Source: Photorhabdus laumondii subsp. laumondii (GTDB lineage Bacteria > Pseudomonadota > Gammaproteobacteria > Enterobacterales > Enterobacteriaceae). From it: DNA of 64,000 nt. Location: assembly GCF_003343245.1 (NCBI RefSeq), contig NZ_CP024901.1, positions 4,402,001-4,466,000 of the forward strand. Reading direction: 5' to 3'. Each line of letters opens with the position of its first letter. The first letter of the stretch is position 1. Below are positions 18,451 to 28,485 of this stretch, piece after piece. The translations under genes were made by a program, and so were the position numbers. The notes under the pieces were generated by a model. It searched no databases and was not told the DNA's origin. It worked only from the letters and a program-made list of their open reading frames with translations.

Positions 18451-18676
18451 CCTTCACTCCCACTCACATAAATGGGAATCCATAGGCTGCCGTGTAGCCT
18501 TAATTTTGAGTTAATAGGAATACTGCGAAATCAGTAGAATAAGAAAAGGCCACACATAGCGCAGCCTTAAATTTTATAAGGTGATTACTTACATTTAATA
18601 TAATACCAAGCTCATCAACAAATTCTGCGGGTGTATCATTATGTGTAAGGGAATGATAATAATTAACAAATAGATA

Positions 18677-18803
18677 TATATCCTATGGATTTCAAGATGG
18701 ATCACGGCGGCAAGGGAGCGAATCCCCGGGAGCATAGATAACTATGTGACCGGGGTGAGTGAATGCAGCCAACAAAGAGGCAACTTGAAAGATGACGGGT
18801 ATA
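18677..18803 (+). repeat. ERIC repeat
   Basis: A complete 127-bp element with a TATATCC left end and GACGGGTATA right end. It ends 11 bp before the glycosyltransferase stop codon (convergent side). Confidence 0.92.
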
Positions 18804-18814
18804 GAGCATTGTAG

Positions 18815-19804
18815 TCACTCATCCATGAACCTCCTTAATATTAAGACTAAATTACAACGTATAATAAACCATAGTTCATGGTAATTATGCACACCTGGTA
18901 ATAAATCTCTCAAAGCAATTTGGTTAATAAAACGTTTAGCAAGCAATTTTTTTAAGCTTGGATCGTGTATCTTTTTTCTATACAAAATAAAAAAACTACC
19001 AACCTCTCGAATTGCATGACGACTAAGAGATCTTTTTAACGATTTCTCACCTTTAATTTCTTTTGAGATTTTAATAATTGAATTAACCACAGTAATATAA
19101 CTATCAGCTCGATGATATAATTTTTTACTTTCTCTTGAGCGAGTTATTGATTGCAAATTATGTCGATAACAATACAATTGCTCCTCACAAAAGCCGATTC
19201 GATTCGCTATAAGTGACAAATTAATTGTCCATAAGATATCTTCATGAAAGATATTTTCCATAAAACTCATTTGGTTATTTATAATTAATTCTTTTTTAAT
19301 AAGTTGTAACCAAACAAAATGTGGCCATTCTCTACATTCAACGCAATATTTTATCCACTCTTTACCTGTTAATACTCTACCATAAGGTTGTCTACGTGTT
19401 ATTCTTCTATTTCCTTGTGAGAATGGATCTTTTGTAAAACTAACTCCATTGCCAATTAACACATCTAATCTCTGTTCAATAGCGTGATCAAGCCATTTTC
19501 TTAATATTTGTGGTTTTAGCCAATCATCACTATCAACAAATAAAATCCACTCACCTCTCGCATATTTTATGCCATAATTTCTAGCTATTGAAACACCACG
19601 ATTTTCTTGATTAAAGATCCGTATTCTATTATCTTTTCTTTCATATTCTTTAATGACTTCTAAGCTATTATCTGTTGAACCATCATTAATAATAATGACT
19701 TCAAAATTAACATTTTCTTGTGCAAAAATTGAATCTAACAAATAGGTTATATTATTCTCATCATTAAAAACAGGGATAATAATAGTAATATCAAACTGAA
19801 ACAT
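18815..19804 (-). CDS. Family 2 glycosyltransferase
   Basis: The protein has 329 aa. The N-terminal GT-A domain shows ITIIIPVFNDENNI, VIIINDGSTDNS, the NRGVSIARNYGI motif and the DXD-type metal site LFVDSDDW. The C-terminal part has HEDILW, typical of GT2 enzymes that decorate LPS or capsule. It has no membrane segment, so it would act on the cytosolic face. It is isolated; the wza-wzb-wzc operon about 3 kb away could be related functionally, but nothing in the sequence links them. The gene is notably AT-rich, suggesting transfer. Confidence 0.88.
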   Translation of the reverse strand: MFQFDITIIIPVFNDENNITYLLDSIFAQENVNFEVIIINDGSTDNSLEVIKEYERKDNRIRIFNQENRGVSIARNYGIKYARGEWILFVDSDDWLKPQILRKWLDHAIEQRLDVLIGNGVSFTKDPFSQGNRRITRRQPYGRVLTGKEWIKYCVECREWPHFVWLQLIKKELIINNQMSFMENIFHEDILWTINLSLIANRIGFCEEQLYCYRHNLQSITRSRESKKLYHRADSYITVVNSIIKISKEIKGEKSLKRSLSRHAIREVGSFFILYRKKIHDPSLKKLLAKRFINQIALRDLLPGVHNYHELWFIIRCNLVLILRRFMDE

Positions 19805-20680
19805 CTACCATCCTTTTAATGAGTTAGTTGTTTTTGATAAAAATACCATTTTCATAATAAAAATGCCCCTTTTCCCCATTGCTATTCACATACCATACAA
19901 TGTTTTAAGTATCAGTTATAGATGGGATTGAAAATTTCTACCAAAATAGTAAATCATTAAGTACGATAATGATAAAAATATGCATTGGGAATTTAGGTAT
20001 TACTATCTCCTGTAAAGATAGTAACAGTATCAAAAATCTATTGGAACAGTTTAAATAAATCGGTAAATGTAGCAGATAAAATTAAAAATGATATTAATTT
20101 AAAATGGCTTATGTAATCTATATTAAAAATACAATTAAATACTTTTAGGATGAAAAAGTAAAATATAATCAAGCATAAGAAATAGAAAGAAATAACAGAA
20201 GAGGAAGTGAAAAATATTAACTATCTTTACCAATCCCAATAATATGACAGACGTGAGGTTTATCATACCCTAATTGGCAAATAATATTATTATATACCCT
20301 ATGGATTTCAAGATGCATCGCGACGGCAAGGGAGTTAATCCCCGGGAGCATAGGTAACTATGTGACCGGGGTGAGCGAGTGCAGCCAACAAAGAGGCAAC
20401 TTGAAAGATGACGGGTATAAACACTATTGTGAATATTATCTCTATCTAATTTATAATTAAATTATTTAAGATAATATAAGAGGAACTATTCAACTAATTG
20501 TAAAATAAGCGATTAAAATATTAATGCATTATCCTATAGATATTTAACATTGAAAATATATTAAATTATACCGGAAAATAAAATATTACATGAAATTATT
20601 AGGTATAAAGCCATGTGATTTAAATAGCATTTAAAAATTTAAAAGACAATATTATCCCTTATTTATTAATGCGAAAATAT
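19805..20680. other. AT-rich intergenic region
   Basis: An 876-bp gap with one ERIC copy (20293-20419). The rest is AT-rich, with no credible ORF and no recognised element. It forms the left border of the T3SS locus. Confidence 0.5.
20293..20419 (+). repeat. ERIC repeat
   Basis: A complete 127-bp element, TATACCCTATGG...GATGACGGGTATA. Confidence 0.93.
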
Positions 20681-21067
20681 TTAGCATTCTGGATAACATG
20701 GCAAGGGAGACAATTGCACTACAATTCTTTTTCCTGCAATGATGCGTTGTTGGCTTTTCGCCTGCACTGCCCGTTTCCCATCCCAACGTAGACGAGCTCT
20801 TAAAAATAACTCACCATGAGAAAACTGCGGATTCAACCGCATAGAAAAAGTGACGGGTAGCATATCCAAACGATAATGCATCTCACCTACTGTCAACACT
20901 TTTCCTTCAACCACCGTCAACAATGACACCTCAACGTTTGCCGTTCTGGGTAGAGAGGCCCGCATGGTCACATCCCCCTCAATCAGACGTGATGCTTCAT
21001 GCTCAATAGCCTCACTAACACAACCAGTCATCAGCAAACACAACAAGACCAACCCTATTTTGGTCAT
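20681..21067 (-). CDS. exsB: T3SS secretin pilotin lipoprotein (YscW/ExsB)
   Basis: The protein has 128 aa, with signal peptide MTKIGLVLLCLLMTGC and lipobox MTGC. The mature domain is beta-rich (NVEVSLLTVVEGKVL...MHYRLDMLPVTFSM...LFLRARLRWDG), matching the YscW/VirG/ExsB pilotin family that carries the SctC secretin to the outer membrane. The start overlaps the exsE stop by 4 bp. It is the last gene of the exsC-exsE-exsB group, the same order as in Pseudomonas aeruginosa except that exsA is absent here. Confidence 0.87.
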   Translation of the reverse strand: MTKIGLVLLCLLMTGCVSEAIEHEASRLIEGDVTMRASLPRTANVEVSLLTVVEGKVLTVGEMHYRLDMLPVTFSMRLNPQFSHGELFLRARLRWDGKRAVQAKSQQRIIAGKRIVVQLSPLPCYPEC

Positions 21068-21297
21068 GTTAGGCTGATCCTACGTTGTGACAACGGAGTA
21101 TGCTGCCCATCCAACAAGCGCTGTAGTGTTGTCTCATGTTCAAGCCCCATGGCAAGACCTCTACTCAGCATCGTAGAAAGCGGCTCATGAACGTTTTGTG
21201 GTATATACCCTGACGTAACCCGACGACCACAACAAAGGCTACCATTTTCATGGGGAACATTTGTTAAATGAATGGGTAACGAATTCTCAATTTTCAT
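21064..21297 (-). CDS. exsE: Secreted anti-activation protein ExsE
   Basis: The protein has 77 aa starting MKIENSLPIHL, like the MKIES start of P. aeruginosa ExsE. The C-terminal TTLQRLLDGQHTPLSQR parallels the QALQRLADGDGTPLEAR segment of ExsE. ExsE binds ExsC and is exported when the T3SS is active, freeing ExsC to sequester ExsD. The ATG overlaps the exsC stop (ATGA). The longer in-frame ORF extends into exsC and is not likely to be real. Confidence 0.85.
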   Translation of the reverse strand: MKIENSLPIHLTNVPHENGSLCCGRRVTSGYIPQNVHEPLSTMLSRGLAMGLEHETTLQRLLDGQHTPLSQRRISLT

Positions 21298-21737
21298 ACT
21301 CGCATTCCCAAAGATTCGTTCTGTTGAGAGCCAATCGGAAGTTGAGCTTGCAATAATTCCTGCCAAAACTCAGCATGATCCAACATACTTGAAAGACTCT
21401 CTTCAAAAACAGCCTGATTCAGCCGACTTGCTGACATTTGCCGATAAAGCTGCACCATCAGCGTTGACTCATCAAAACCAAAGTGAAGATCAAACTGATA
21501 CCAATGACGATTAAAGCTGGCTAATTGACGGAAAATCCCCTCTCCGACCGCAGTGATATCAGCGACATCTATCTGTAAAACGAGCTGGTCACGTTCAGGA
21601 ATTAAGATCAAAGAGAGGTGAAGGTGCTCATCAAAACAGAGAGCAGCCACACCTTCATGATTTAAAGCTAAGTGCGGCAAGCCGAATTTAGCAGCAAATT
21701 CAGCCAAAACTTGATTGACGATGGCTATCACATCCAT
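21294..21737 (-). CDS. exsC: T3SS chaperone and anti-anti-activator ExsC
   Basis: The protein has 147 aa, a class I CesT-like chaperone. It is clearly ExsC: AEFAAKFGLPHLALNHEGVAAL, GEGIFRQLASFNRHW and FDLHFGFDE align with P. aeruginosa ExsC without gaps over long blocks, and both proteins end GMRV. ExsC binds ExsE or ExsD and so controls ExsA activity. It begins 381 bp after yopD and has its own ExsA-box-like promoter at 21852-21876, so it can be transcribed apart from the translocator operon. Confidence 0.93.
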   Translation of the reverse strand: MDVIAIVNQVLAEFAAKFGLPHLALNHEGVAALCFDEHLHLSLILIPERDQLVLQIDVADITAVGEGIFRQLASFNRHWYQFDLHFGFDESTLMVQLYRQMSASRLNQAVFEESLSSMLDHAEFWQELLQAQLPIGSQQNESLGMRV

Positions 21738-21825
21738 GGGTTACTCCTACTAGAGAGGGCAATCAGACCAACTTGAATTACCAAGTAGTCAAACAAACGG
21801 GTTACCCCCGCAGAAAAGGGACTCA

Positions 21826-21876
21826 GTTTACTACCATCGCCTTTTACGCCTCTGTCACTCAAGGGCAATTCTTTTA
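21826..21876 (-). promoter_or_regulatory. ExsA-box-like promoter of exsC-exsE-exsB
   Basis: On the minus strand the 25-nt box (21876 to 21852) has TAAAAG at its start, G at box position 11 and C at 13, and TGACAG at positions 20-25, fitting the ExsA consensus. The region 20 nt downstream reads GTAAAC, a poor -10; TAGTAA overlaps it. It lies about 115 bp upstream of exsC. Confidence 0.6.
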
Positions 21877-22117
21877 ATAAAAAGGTCACCCCAGTGATTA
21901 TCAAAAACCAAACACCGGAATATAGGAAAATGCTTTTTTTCCTTAACACATTCTGCCTGTTAAGGACTGAAATCTTAATTTGATATTTTCGTTTTTCTAT
22001 ACCTTTGGTGGTGTTAGTGGATTTTAAAAACGAGATCAAATAACGGTATCCATTGATAAGAGCGCACCTCTCGGTACGCCCAAGCTTATTATATAACACT
22101 GATCTATTTTACCAGCA

Positions 22118-23002
22118 TTACACCACGCCAGTCGCCGCGCGCAATGCCTGAACATGATTCTGATAGAGTTGTTGCAATAATTGCAAAACATCTTTCATGA
22201 AATTATTATTCAATGAGATTTGGTCTTCACTCTTCTGTTTTTCATGTTGGGCAATAGATGAACCCACTTCATGTTCCTTGGCTTTAGCCTGAGAAAGTCC
22301 CTGTTCTACCTGCACAGAATTATTGGACATACCCTCTAAAGATTTCATCACTGAGGTTAATAACTGCTGATTGCTGTTACGACTTTCAAAAACCAAGGTA
22401 AGAGATTTCAAAGTGCTCTTGTCAGCATCTTGTGCTACATTCCATACTTTACCAATTGCTGCCCGATCCGCATCGCTACTCTTGCCCAACTGTTGCAACT
22501 TAGACTCGATTAATTTGTTACGACCAGCAATATTGCTTTCCAACGTCTTCTGCTGCTTAACCGCCTGACTGTTTTTAACGGAAGAAAAACTACCTATCAG
22601 CCCTGAACCAAGCGTCATTAAGCCTGAAACCACTGCCATGGCAATCATCAATTTGGCACCATGTCGCATCTCATCCACTTGTGATTTTTGAGCATCAATG
22701 GACGCTTTATTCTCAGTGTCACGCTGCAAAATACCCAGTTCACGCATCCTCTTTGCAATCTCAAAAAGTAGCGACATCATATCCAGCGTGTTATTTAATT
22801 CTTGTCCGACATTTCCTAAACGACTGGGATCGAGGCCCTGTTTCGGTACAATCAATTCAACCTTATCCGTGAGCCTCGTTTTTTCCGGCTGTTGAATAGC
22901 AGCTTCATGTGCTGTCGGTGTCGACACAAAGTTGTCAGTTCCAACTTCAACACCATTACTGGAAGTAACCCCTTGACTACTGGCGTTATCATTAATTTTC
23001 AT
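22118..23002 (-). CDS. sctB: T3SS translocator YopD/PopD (LopD), SctB
   Basis: A translocon pore subunit of 294 aa. It has one strong hydrophobic helix (LMIAMAVVSGLMTLGSGLIG, about residues 117-136) and a C-terminal amphipathic helix (FMKDVLQLLQQLYQNHVQALRAA), the arrangement of YopD. It lies 11 bp after yopB in the lcrG-lcrV-lcrH-yopB-yopD order. In Yersinia, YopD with YopB forms the pore in host membranes and binds chaperone LcrH. Confidence 0.88.
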   Translation of the reverse strand: MKINDNASSQGVTSSNGVEVGTDNFVSTPTAHEAAIQQPEKTRLTDKVELIVPKQGLDPSRLGNVGQELNNTLDMMSLLFEIAKRMRELGILQRDTENKASIDAQKSQVDEMRHGAKLMIAMAVVSGLMTLGSGLIGSFSSVKNSQAVKQQKTLESNIAGRNKLIESKLQQLGKSSDADRAAIGKVWNVAQDADKSTLKSLTLVFESRNSNQQLLTSVMKSLEGMSNNSVQVEQGLSQAKAKEHEVGSSIAQHEKQKSEDQISLNNNFMKDVLQLLQQLYQNHVQALRAATGVV

Positions 23003-23013
23003 CTTTTTATTCC

Positions 23014-24192
23014 CTAAATTTCCTGTGGTCGGCTGGCAAGGTTATTTATCATGTCTCCCCGGGCATTAAGCATCTGGAAAATCATTTCCATCACATTTTG
23101 GAAAGACTCTACCAGGTGGGACAACTCCTCTTTGAGCCTGTCCATAACAGCTTGGAATGCGGTCAATTCGCTACGTGAAAGTTGCACGTCAGCTTGTCGG
23201 TTAGCCGCTTTACTCTGGAAGGCCGCATTGGTAGTTTGAGCAGCGCCATTAGTAACATCAACTCCCGAATCGCCCACCTGCATAGCCACTCTCAAGCCCC
23301 GAGACGTGGTATTTGCTGCTGTACCCGCGGCTTTTGCAGAAAATTCCGCTGCCTTTACTGCCATCTTAGCCGTCATCTCAGCCACTTTACTGCCCATTTT
23401 AGCGCCCATTTTCGCAATCAAACCGGCAGCAGAACCACCGAAACTGACTGCCGCCGCCGCCACCGCCATCGTAATCTCAATCGCTGTTATGACTGGCCCT
23501 AGCCATTTCATGGTTTCCTTGCTGATTAAACCATCTTGAGCTGCTTGTTGTAGTCCCTGAGAGACTACCCCCATCACTCCTCCGACAATCAGCAAAGCAC
23601 CGGCTACCGCACCAACACCGGTAGCAACCATAATCGCGCCGATCACAATTGAAGTAATTGCACTAATCCAGCCAAAGATCTTAGAAAACAATCCAGATTT
23701 CTGCGCCTCTTTGGCAGAATTTTCAGCTTCTTTAATCTTCTGCTGGTTCTCTTCCATTTTCTGCAAGCTTTGCTGACGTGCTCGCTGGATATCCTGGATT
23801 TTGAGACTCGTCTGAATACGATCAAGCTTGCTGGTCAGCTCGCCCAGATTAATCTCTATTTCCTCAAGTGAGTGCAACACCAGAGAGGTCAACCACGAAG
23901 TTGCTGTCAGCTTTGCTGTCAGTTCCTTTATCAGACCTGTTGCCTGCTTAGCCTCTTGCATAACCGATTTAAGCCTGGCCATTTGTTCTTGATCAGGGTG
24001 AGTATTCACCACCGTCAATGGCGCTGGCAATGATACCCCTCGTGACTTAGCGGCATCAGAAGACAACGAGCTACCCGCCTGGCTGGGCGTAACGTGCTCC
24101 GCGCTTTTCGAAGGTGTAGTTGCGAGGATTTCACCAACCGGAGAACTATTGACCACCGGTTGAGGAATTTTAGATTCACTAACTTGAACCAT
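23014..24192 (-). CDS. sctE: T3SS translocator YopB/PopB (LopB), SctE
   Basis: The major hydrophobic translocator, 392 aa. It has a coiled coil around residues 115-165 and two closely spaced hydrophobic segments (ITSIVIGAIMVATGVGAVAG and AIEITMAVAAAAVSFGGSA), the hairpin signature of the YopB/IpaB/SipB family. A second coiled coil precedes the C-terminus. The start overlaps the lcrH end by 14 bp, showing tight coupling with its chaperone. Confidence 0.9.
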   Translation of the reverse strand: MVQVSESKIPQPVVNSSPVGEILATTPSKSAEHVTPSQAGSSLSSDAAKSRGVSLPAPLTVVNTHPDQEQMARLKSVMQEAKQATGLIKELTAKLTATSWLTSLVLHSLEEIEINLGELTSKLDRIQTSLKIQDIQRARQQSLQKMEENQQKIKEAENSAKEAQKSGLFSKIFGWISAITSIVIGAIMVATGVGAVAGALLIVGGVMGVVSQGLQQAAQDGLISKETMKWLGPVITAIEITMAVAAAAVSFGGSAAGLIAKMGAKMGSKVAEMTAKMAVKAAEFSAKAAGTAANTTSRGLRVAMQVGDSGVDVTNGAAQTTNAAFQSKAANRQADVQLSRSELTAFQAVMDRLKEELSHLVESFQNVMEMIFQMLNARGDMINNLASRPQEI

Positions 24193-24682
24193 TTTCCTGA
24201 GTCCTTTTTATTGTAATAGCTTCTAACATTGCACTGGAACTGGCAGCCAGAGCGGCCTGTTCCGGCGAAGCTGCCGCAAGTTGTTGAGCCGAGTAGAAGC
24301 CACTCTCAGCCCCATCAAGTTCTCCTAATTGCAGGAGACATTCGGCAGCATGAAATGGAAAACGGGGCTCATTAATATCAAGCATCGCTCCGTAGCTATA
24401 GCTTTGAACTGCCTGCTCCAGTTGCCCCATTGCCTGACGGCATGCCCCCAATCCAAGGAAGAATCGGGAATCATAGTGATCCAACATACACAAAGCCTGG
24501 AATATCTTATGTGCATCCTGCCATTTGCCTGACTGATACTGGTTAAACGCTAATGAGTAAAGTTGCTCCAACGTATCACTAGAAATATCCTTCAACATGG
24601 CAAGAGTGCCACCATCATGAAGAAAAGATTCCAGCTCTTGTGCATATTGGTCAGAAGTGGTTGATGTTTCTTGATGCTCCAT
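24179..24682 (-). CDS. lcrH: Translocator chaperone LcrH/SycD/PcrH (class II)
   Basis: The protein has 167 aa with three tandem TPR-like repeats (LEQLYSLAFNQYQSGKW, YDSRFFLGLGACRQAMGQ, PRFPFHAAECLLQLGE), as in SycD. In Yersinia it binds YopB and YopD before secretion. ATG 24682 is preferred over 24688 because the AAGGA ribosome site abuts the first ATG. Confidence 0.9.
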   Translation of the reverse strand: MEHQETSTTSDQYAQELESFLHDGGTLAMLKDISSDTLEQLYSLAFNQYQSGKWQDAHKIFQALCMLDHYDSRFFLGLGACRQAMGQLEQAVQSYSYGAMLDINEPRFPFHAAECLLQLGELDGAESGFYSAQQLAAASPEQAALAASSSAMLEAITIKRTQENGSS

Positions 24683-24691
24683 AATCATTCC

Positions 24692-25606
24692 TTAAATTGC
24701 GCCGAGAATATTACGTATAATGCTGTCATATTTTTGAATAAAACGGTTTAACGCCTCAATAGCCGCGTTATAACGGGAACTAGCCTCATTTAAACGTGTT
24801 GTTTTTTCCTGGACAGTATTGTTTAGTGGACTTACACGATCGTTAACTGAAGTCGAAAAGTTGGCTAGGCGATTATTTTCCTTATCATATTCGTAAGAAT
24901 TCTCCAGACCTGCCATAGCTCCACTCTGTTTATTAGAACTTTCCAAAAATGTCTTAATGGAGATTTCAGAACCAGAAGATATCTTCCTTAGCAGCTTATA
25001 TTCAGCACTTTTCTCAAAAGTGGGCTGATCGCTAAAACCATACTTCTTATGGTCCAGCAAATTGAAAGAGTTATCATCAATCTTAAGCTCCCCATTAGCC
25101 GCTAATTTCGCATTAATCTCCGATTGAATAACACTGTAAATTTTTAACTCTGCGGTCAATGTCGCCAGTTCATCACGCAACTCAAGTCGTTTTTTATCAT
25201 GACCTGACATAACCGAAACAAAAATATCGATTACATCATCATCAAGACGATCCGGTGTTAAATTAAAATGAACCGCAGCCAAAAAATCTTTTAATGTCCA
25301 CGTTTTTAATGTTGAGCTATTCAAGAAAGATTCAAGATTATTAATTCCATTTTTTATTTGGCTATCTAAGTGACCACCCTCGACAACCGCGTCGGCTGGC
25401 AGGAAATAGGCAATCAGTTTTTTCAAGAGCTCCTTATTTTCAGTAACAACACTAGAATCAGATGTAATCTTGATCCCCTTATCAAAAATAAGATTAACCA
25501 ATCTATCAAGCTCCGAAGATCCAGAACCTTGTAGTTGAGCTAGCGAAACCTTTTCTAGATCTGCCAAGAAAAGCTGTGGGTCATTTTGATATGGCCTAAT
25601 TTCCAC
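24692..25606 (-). CDS. lcrV: T3SS needle-tip protein LcrV/PcrV, SctA
   Basis: The protein has 304 aa. Long identities to V antigens are visible: ELATLTAELKIYSVIQSEIN in the centre and YNAAIEALNRFIQKYDSI near the C-terminus, which are the two coiled-coil arms. The length and C-terminal LGAI match P. aeruginosa PcrV. The GTG at 25606 (MEIRPYQN) is preferred: AAGGAG is seven bases upstream, whereas the TTG at 25612 almost abuts it. It forms the tip complex that carries YopB and YopD. Confidence 0.92.
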   Translation of the reverse strand: MEIRPYQNDPQLFLADLEKVSLAQLQGSGSSELDRLVNLIFDKGIKITSDSSVVTENKELLKKLIAYFLPADAVVEGGHLDSQIKNGINNLESFLNSSTLKTWTLKDFLAAVHFNLTPDRLDDDVIDIFVSVMSGHDKKRLELRDELATLTAELKIYSVIQSEINAKLAANGELKIDDNSFNLLDHKKYGFSDQPTFEKSAEYKLLRKISSGSEISIKTFLESSNKQSGAMAGLENSYEYDKENNRLANFSTSVNDRVSPLNNTVQEKTTRLNEASSRYNAAIEALNRFIQKYDSIIRNILGAI

Positions 25607-25617
25607 CTTCAAACTCC

Positions 25618-25896
25618 TTATACAATAATGCCACGCATACGAGGTGGGCGACGAAGACGCTTTCCCTCTTCCAGAGAGGGAGGTTGGTTGCTTCGTAAGC
25701 GATTAACTTCTGTCAGCAACTCTTGCTCAGCATTCTGAACCAGAGTAACGTCAGTATGACCAAACAGTTCTGTACCCACATTGGGGTTGATGCCAAGAGA
25801 CTGCCACATCTCCTGCAATAGTTGCAGTCTGTGATCACTGTCTTTGATGGCTGCTTCAGCAGCTTGCAGTACTTTGGCGTTAGGTTCCTCTTGCAT
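25618..25896 (-). CDS. lcrG: LcrG/PcrG needle-tip chaperone and secretion gatekeeper
   Basis: The protein has 92 aa, mostly helical (AKVLQAAEAAIKDSDHRLQLL), followed by MWQSLGINPNVGTELF and a basic tail (KRLRRPPRMRG). Order, size and the central helix match LcrG, which binds LcrV in the cytosol and limits secretion before contact. It is the first gene of the lcrGVH-yopBD operon and has an ExsA-type promoter immediately upstream, inside the end of lcrR. Confidence 0.9.
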   Translation of the reverse strand: MQEEPNAKVLQAAEAAIKDSDHRLQLLQEMWQSLGINPNVGTELFGHTDVTLVQNAEQELLTEVNRLRSNQPPSLEEGKRLRRPPRMRGIIV

Positions 25897-25907
25897 CCAT
25901 GACTCCT

Positions 25908-25958
25908 ATAATAAAGAGAGATATTGATTCTTCCTGTCAACGTTGGACTTTTTTTTGT
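25908..25958 (-). promoter_or_regulatory. ExsA-dependent promoter of lcrGVH-yopBD
   Basis: On the minus strand an A-rich tract starts at 25958, with G at box position 11, C at 13 and TTGACAG at positions 19-25 (ending 25934). Exactly 20 nt downstream is a -10 TATTAT (25913-25908). The box overlaps the last codons of lcrR. Confidence 0.75.
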
Positions 25959-26371
25959 TGTTTTCTCATTTGATGTAGCGATATAACGCAACTGGCTTCT
26001 AACTCGAACCAGCCAGGCACCACCTCATTTGCGCCTGTCCAGCGATGGTAAAAGCGGGCCAAACGTTCATCATTAAGGGGAGAGTCAACCAAAGTATTAA
26101 CTTGACCATAAAGCCGGCTACCCGGCCCAAGCATGGCCATCGTTGCTGTTGCCAACAGATAAAGAGGCGCAAATGGATTCGCAAGCCCTCGACGCTGCCG
26201 GGTACGGCGTAACATCACGATCCAAACTCGCGGCGCATCATAACGCCAGGCAATTTCACAGCCTTCATACCACACACGCCAGCCAAGAGGGATTGGGCTA
26301 TTCCCCATACAGTGAGGCTGTACTGAATAACCTTGCTCCTCAAACCAAGGGGTGAGCGGATCACGGTTCAT
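25937..26371 (-). CDS. lcrR: LcrR/PcrR T3SS regulatory or chaperone-like protein
   Basis: The protein has 144 aa. [20 protein letters not shown] resembles the LcrR start, and the middle ([21 protein letters not shown]) is conserved in the family. The ATG overlaps the sctV stop (ATGA). In Yersinia LcrR affects LcrG expression and low-calcium response; its biochemistry is unclear. Its 3' end carries the lcrG promoter. Confidence 0.87.
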   Translation of the reverse strand: MNRDPLTPWFEEQGYSVQPHCMGNSPIPLGWRVWYEGCEIAWRYDAPRVWIVMLRRTRQRRGLANPFAPLYLLATATMAMLGPGSRLYGQVNTLVDSPLNDERLARFYHRWTGANEVVPGWFELEASCVISLHQMRKQQKKVQR

Positions 26372-28485
26372 AGACACACTCTACCAAGCGGTTGGATGTT
26401 GATCTGTTGGGTCAACTCTTGATACGAAAGCACTGGCAAGCCGTGGTGATCACCTTCAATTAACTTACGAACATAACGGCGAATATCCATTGATACGATC
26501 AACACCGGTTTATTCTGCATCTGTGTTAAATCACCCACGGTTTTCTTCATCTGTTCAAGGAAACTTTGCGTCACCGCTGGGTCCAGCGCCAAGTAGCTAC
26601 CCGCGCTCGTTTGGCGAATACCTCCCCGGATCTGCTCCTCTACCTGTTGATCCAACAGATAAGCAGGCAAGATATTGTTGCCATTAGCATACTTGTAACA
26701 GATGTAACGCTTGAGACTACTGCGAATATATTCCGTTAATTGCACCACATCTTTTTCCTTCTGCCCCCACACCACCATAGCTTCGAGAATCGTACGTGTA
26801 TTACGAATAGAGATGTCCTCGCCGACCAACCGCTGCAATATCTCAGTCATCCGCTGCAATGGAATTATACGCATAGCCTCCTTGACCAATTCCCCATAAC
26901 TCCCTTCCATCTGCTCCAGAAGATAACGGGTTTCCTGCACGCCAATAAAATCTTCGGCATACTCCCGCAACACATGTGACAAATGCCAGGTGATCACCTG
27001 AGACATGGATAAAGCCGCCAGCCCGGATTTCACCAAACGTTCCTGATGTGCTTCCGCTACCCACAAGGTAGGCTGGTTAGGTAATAGAGGTTCCCCTTCT
27101 TCATAAGGGATAGCCAGTAATTCCAACTGACTGACTGGTTCCTGCACCAGTAAATGCGCTGAGCGCAGCCGACCACGGGCAACGGGCACCTCTTGTAGCT
27201 GGATCAGGTATTCTCCTTCCTTCATCCCTTCATTAAAGCGCAAATGGATACCCGGAAATGGTACGCCCAGATCCAAATAGAGGGCGCGTCGTACCCGTAT
27301 TAATTCATCATTCAGTGAAATAGCTTCCAGCTCAGCCTGTAATCCCGCATCCACATCAATAAGTAAAGGAACCGTCATAGCAAATTCCTCTTTCTCACTC
27401 AGTTTTCCAGCTTTGGCCTTACTGCCGCTCTTGGCTTTAGATTTGGCCGCCGGTGCGCCTGCTCCTTGGGCTAACAGGCTAGGAAGATCCGCTTGTTGGC
27501 TGGCGTTAGCTTGGCGCTGACGCTGGAACAGCAAATAGCCACCACCCGCCACCACCAGTGCAAGTATTAAGAAAGTTAATGTAGGGAATCCAGGAATAAG
27601 GCCAAATACCACCAATAAAACACCGCCAATTAATAGTGCCTTTGGTTGAGCAACGACCTGATCACCAATCTCACTACCTAGATCAGAGGCGTCTTCCGAC
27701 GAAACTCGGGTAACAATGATGCCTGCCGTAATCGCAATCAATAGGGCAGGAACCTGAGAGACCATACCATCACCAACAGTCAAAATGGCATAGAGCTGCA
27801 ATGCATCGGACGCTGACATTCCTTTTTGGGTGACGCCTATGGTTATCCCGCCCAAAATGTTGACAAAGATGATGAGAAGACTCGCAATCGCATCACCCTT
27901 AACAAATTTCATCGCACCATCCATTGAACCAAACATCTGGCTCTCTTTTTCGATAATGCTACGCCTCTCCCTCGCTTCATTGACGTCAATAACACCAGCA
28001 CGCATATCTCCGTCGATACTCATCTGCTTACCCGGCATGGCATCAAGGGAAAAACGAGCACTAACCTCAGCTACGCGCTCCGAACCTTTGGTTATGACGA
28101 TAAATTGTACAATAGTGATGATCAGAAAGATCACTATCCCGACTATCAGGTTGCCACCGACAACGAAATTACCAAAGGTGTAGACTATTTTACCGGCATC
28201 TGCTTGCAGTAGGATCATCCGGGTGGTACTAACGGAAAGCGCCAAACGAAATAGCGTGGTCACCAGCAAGACCGCAGGAAACGCGGAAAACTGTAAAGGG
28301 GAATTGATATAGACCGCCATCATCATGAGCACAACAGAGATGGTCATATTAATGGCGATCAAAATGTCCAGCAGGATAGGCGGAAGCGGCAAAACCATCA
28401 TGAAGACCACGGCTAGCAACAATATTGCCAACATGATGTCTTTACGTTCACCAATCAGCCGCAATAACTCAAACCCACGGTTCAT
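26368..28485 (-). CDS. sctV: T3SS export gate protein SctV (LcrD/PcrD)
   Basis: An inner-membrane export-gate nonamer of the FHIPEP/LcrD family, 705 aa. The N-terminal half has about eight membrane helices ([37 protein letters not shown]) and the FHIPEP-type loop [21 protein letters not shown]. The C-terminal cytosolic half (from about residue 350) binds chaperone-substrate complexes. The start MNRGFELL is chosen because its ATGA overlaps the yscY stop, whereas the longer ORF runs into yscY. Confidence 0.95.
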   Translation of the reverse strand: MNRGFELLRLIGERKDIMLAILLLAVVFMMVLPLPPILLDILIAINMTISVVLMMMAVYINSPLQFSAFPAVLLVTTLFRLALSVSTTRMILLQADAGKIVYTFGNFVVGGNLIVGIVIFLIITIVQFIVITKGSERVAEVSARFSLDAMPGKQMSIDGDMRAGVIDVNEARERRSIIEKESQMFGSMDGAMKFVKGDAIASLLIIFVNILGGITIGVTQKGMSASDALQLYAILTVGDGMVSQVPALLIAITAGIIVTRVSSEDASDLGSEIGDQVVAQPKALLIGGVLLVVFGLIPGFPTLTFLILALVVAGGGYLLFQRQRQANASQQADLPSLLAQGAGAPAAKSKAKSGSKAKAGKLSEKEEFAMTVPLLIDVDAGLQAELEAISLNDELIRVRRALYLDLGVPFPGIHLRFNEGMKEGEYLIQLQEVPVARGRLRSAHLLVQEPVSQLELLAIPYEEGEPLLPNQPTLWVAEAHQERLVKSGLAALSMSQVITWHLSHVLREYAEDFIGVQETRYLLEQMEGSYGELVKEAMRIIPLQRMTEILQRLVGEDISIRNTRTILEAMVVWGQKEKDVVQLTEYIRSSLKRYICYKYANGNNILPAYLLDQQVEEQIRGGIRQTSAGSYLALDPAVTQSFLEQMKKTVGDLTQMQNKPVLIVSMDIRRYVRKLIEGDHHGLPVLSYQELTQQINIQPLGRVCL

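Noticed and set aside
21728..22099. 123-residue minus ORF between yopD and exsC
   Set aside because: No similarity recognised, it overlaps the exsC start, and it contains the exsC promoter box. Its hydrophobic stretch alone is not enough to call a gene.
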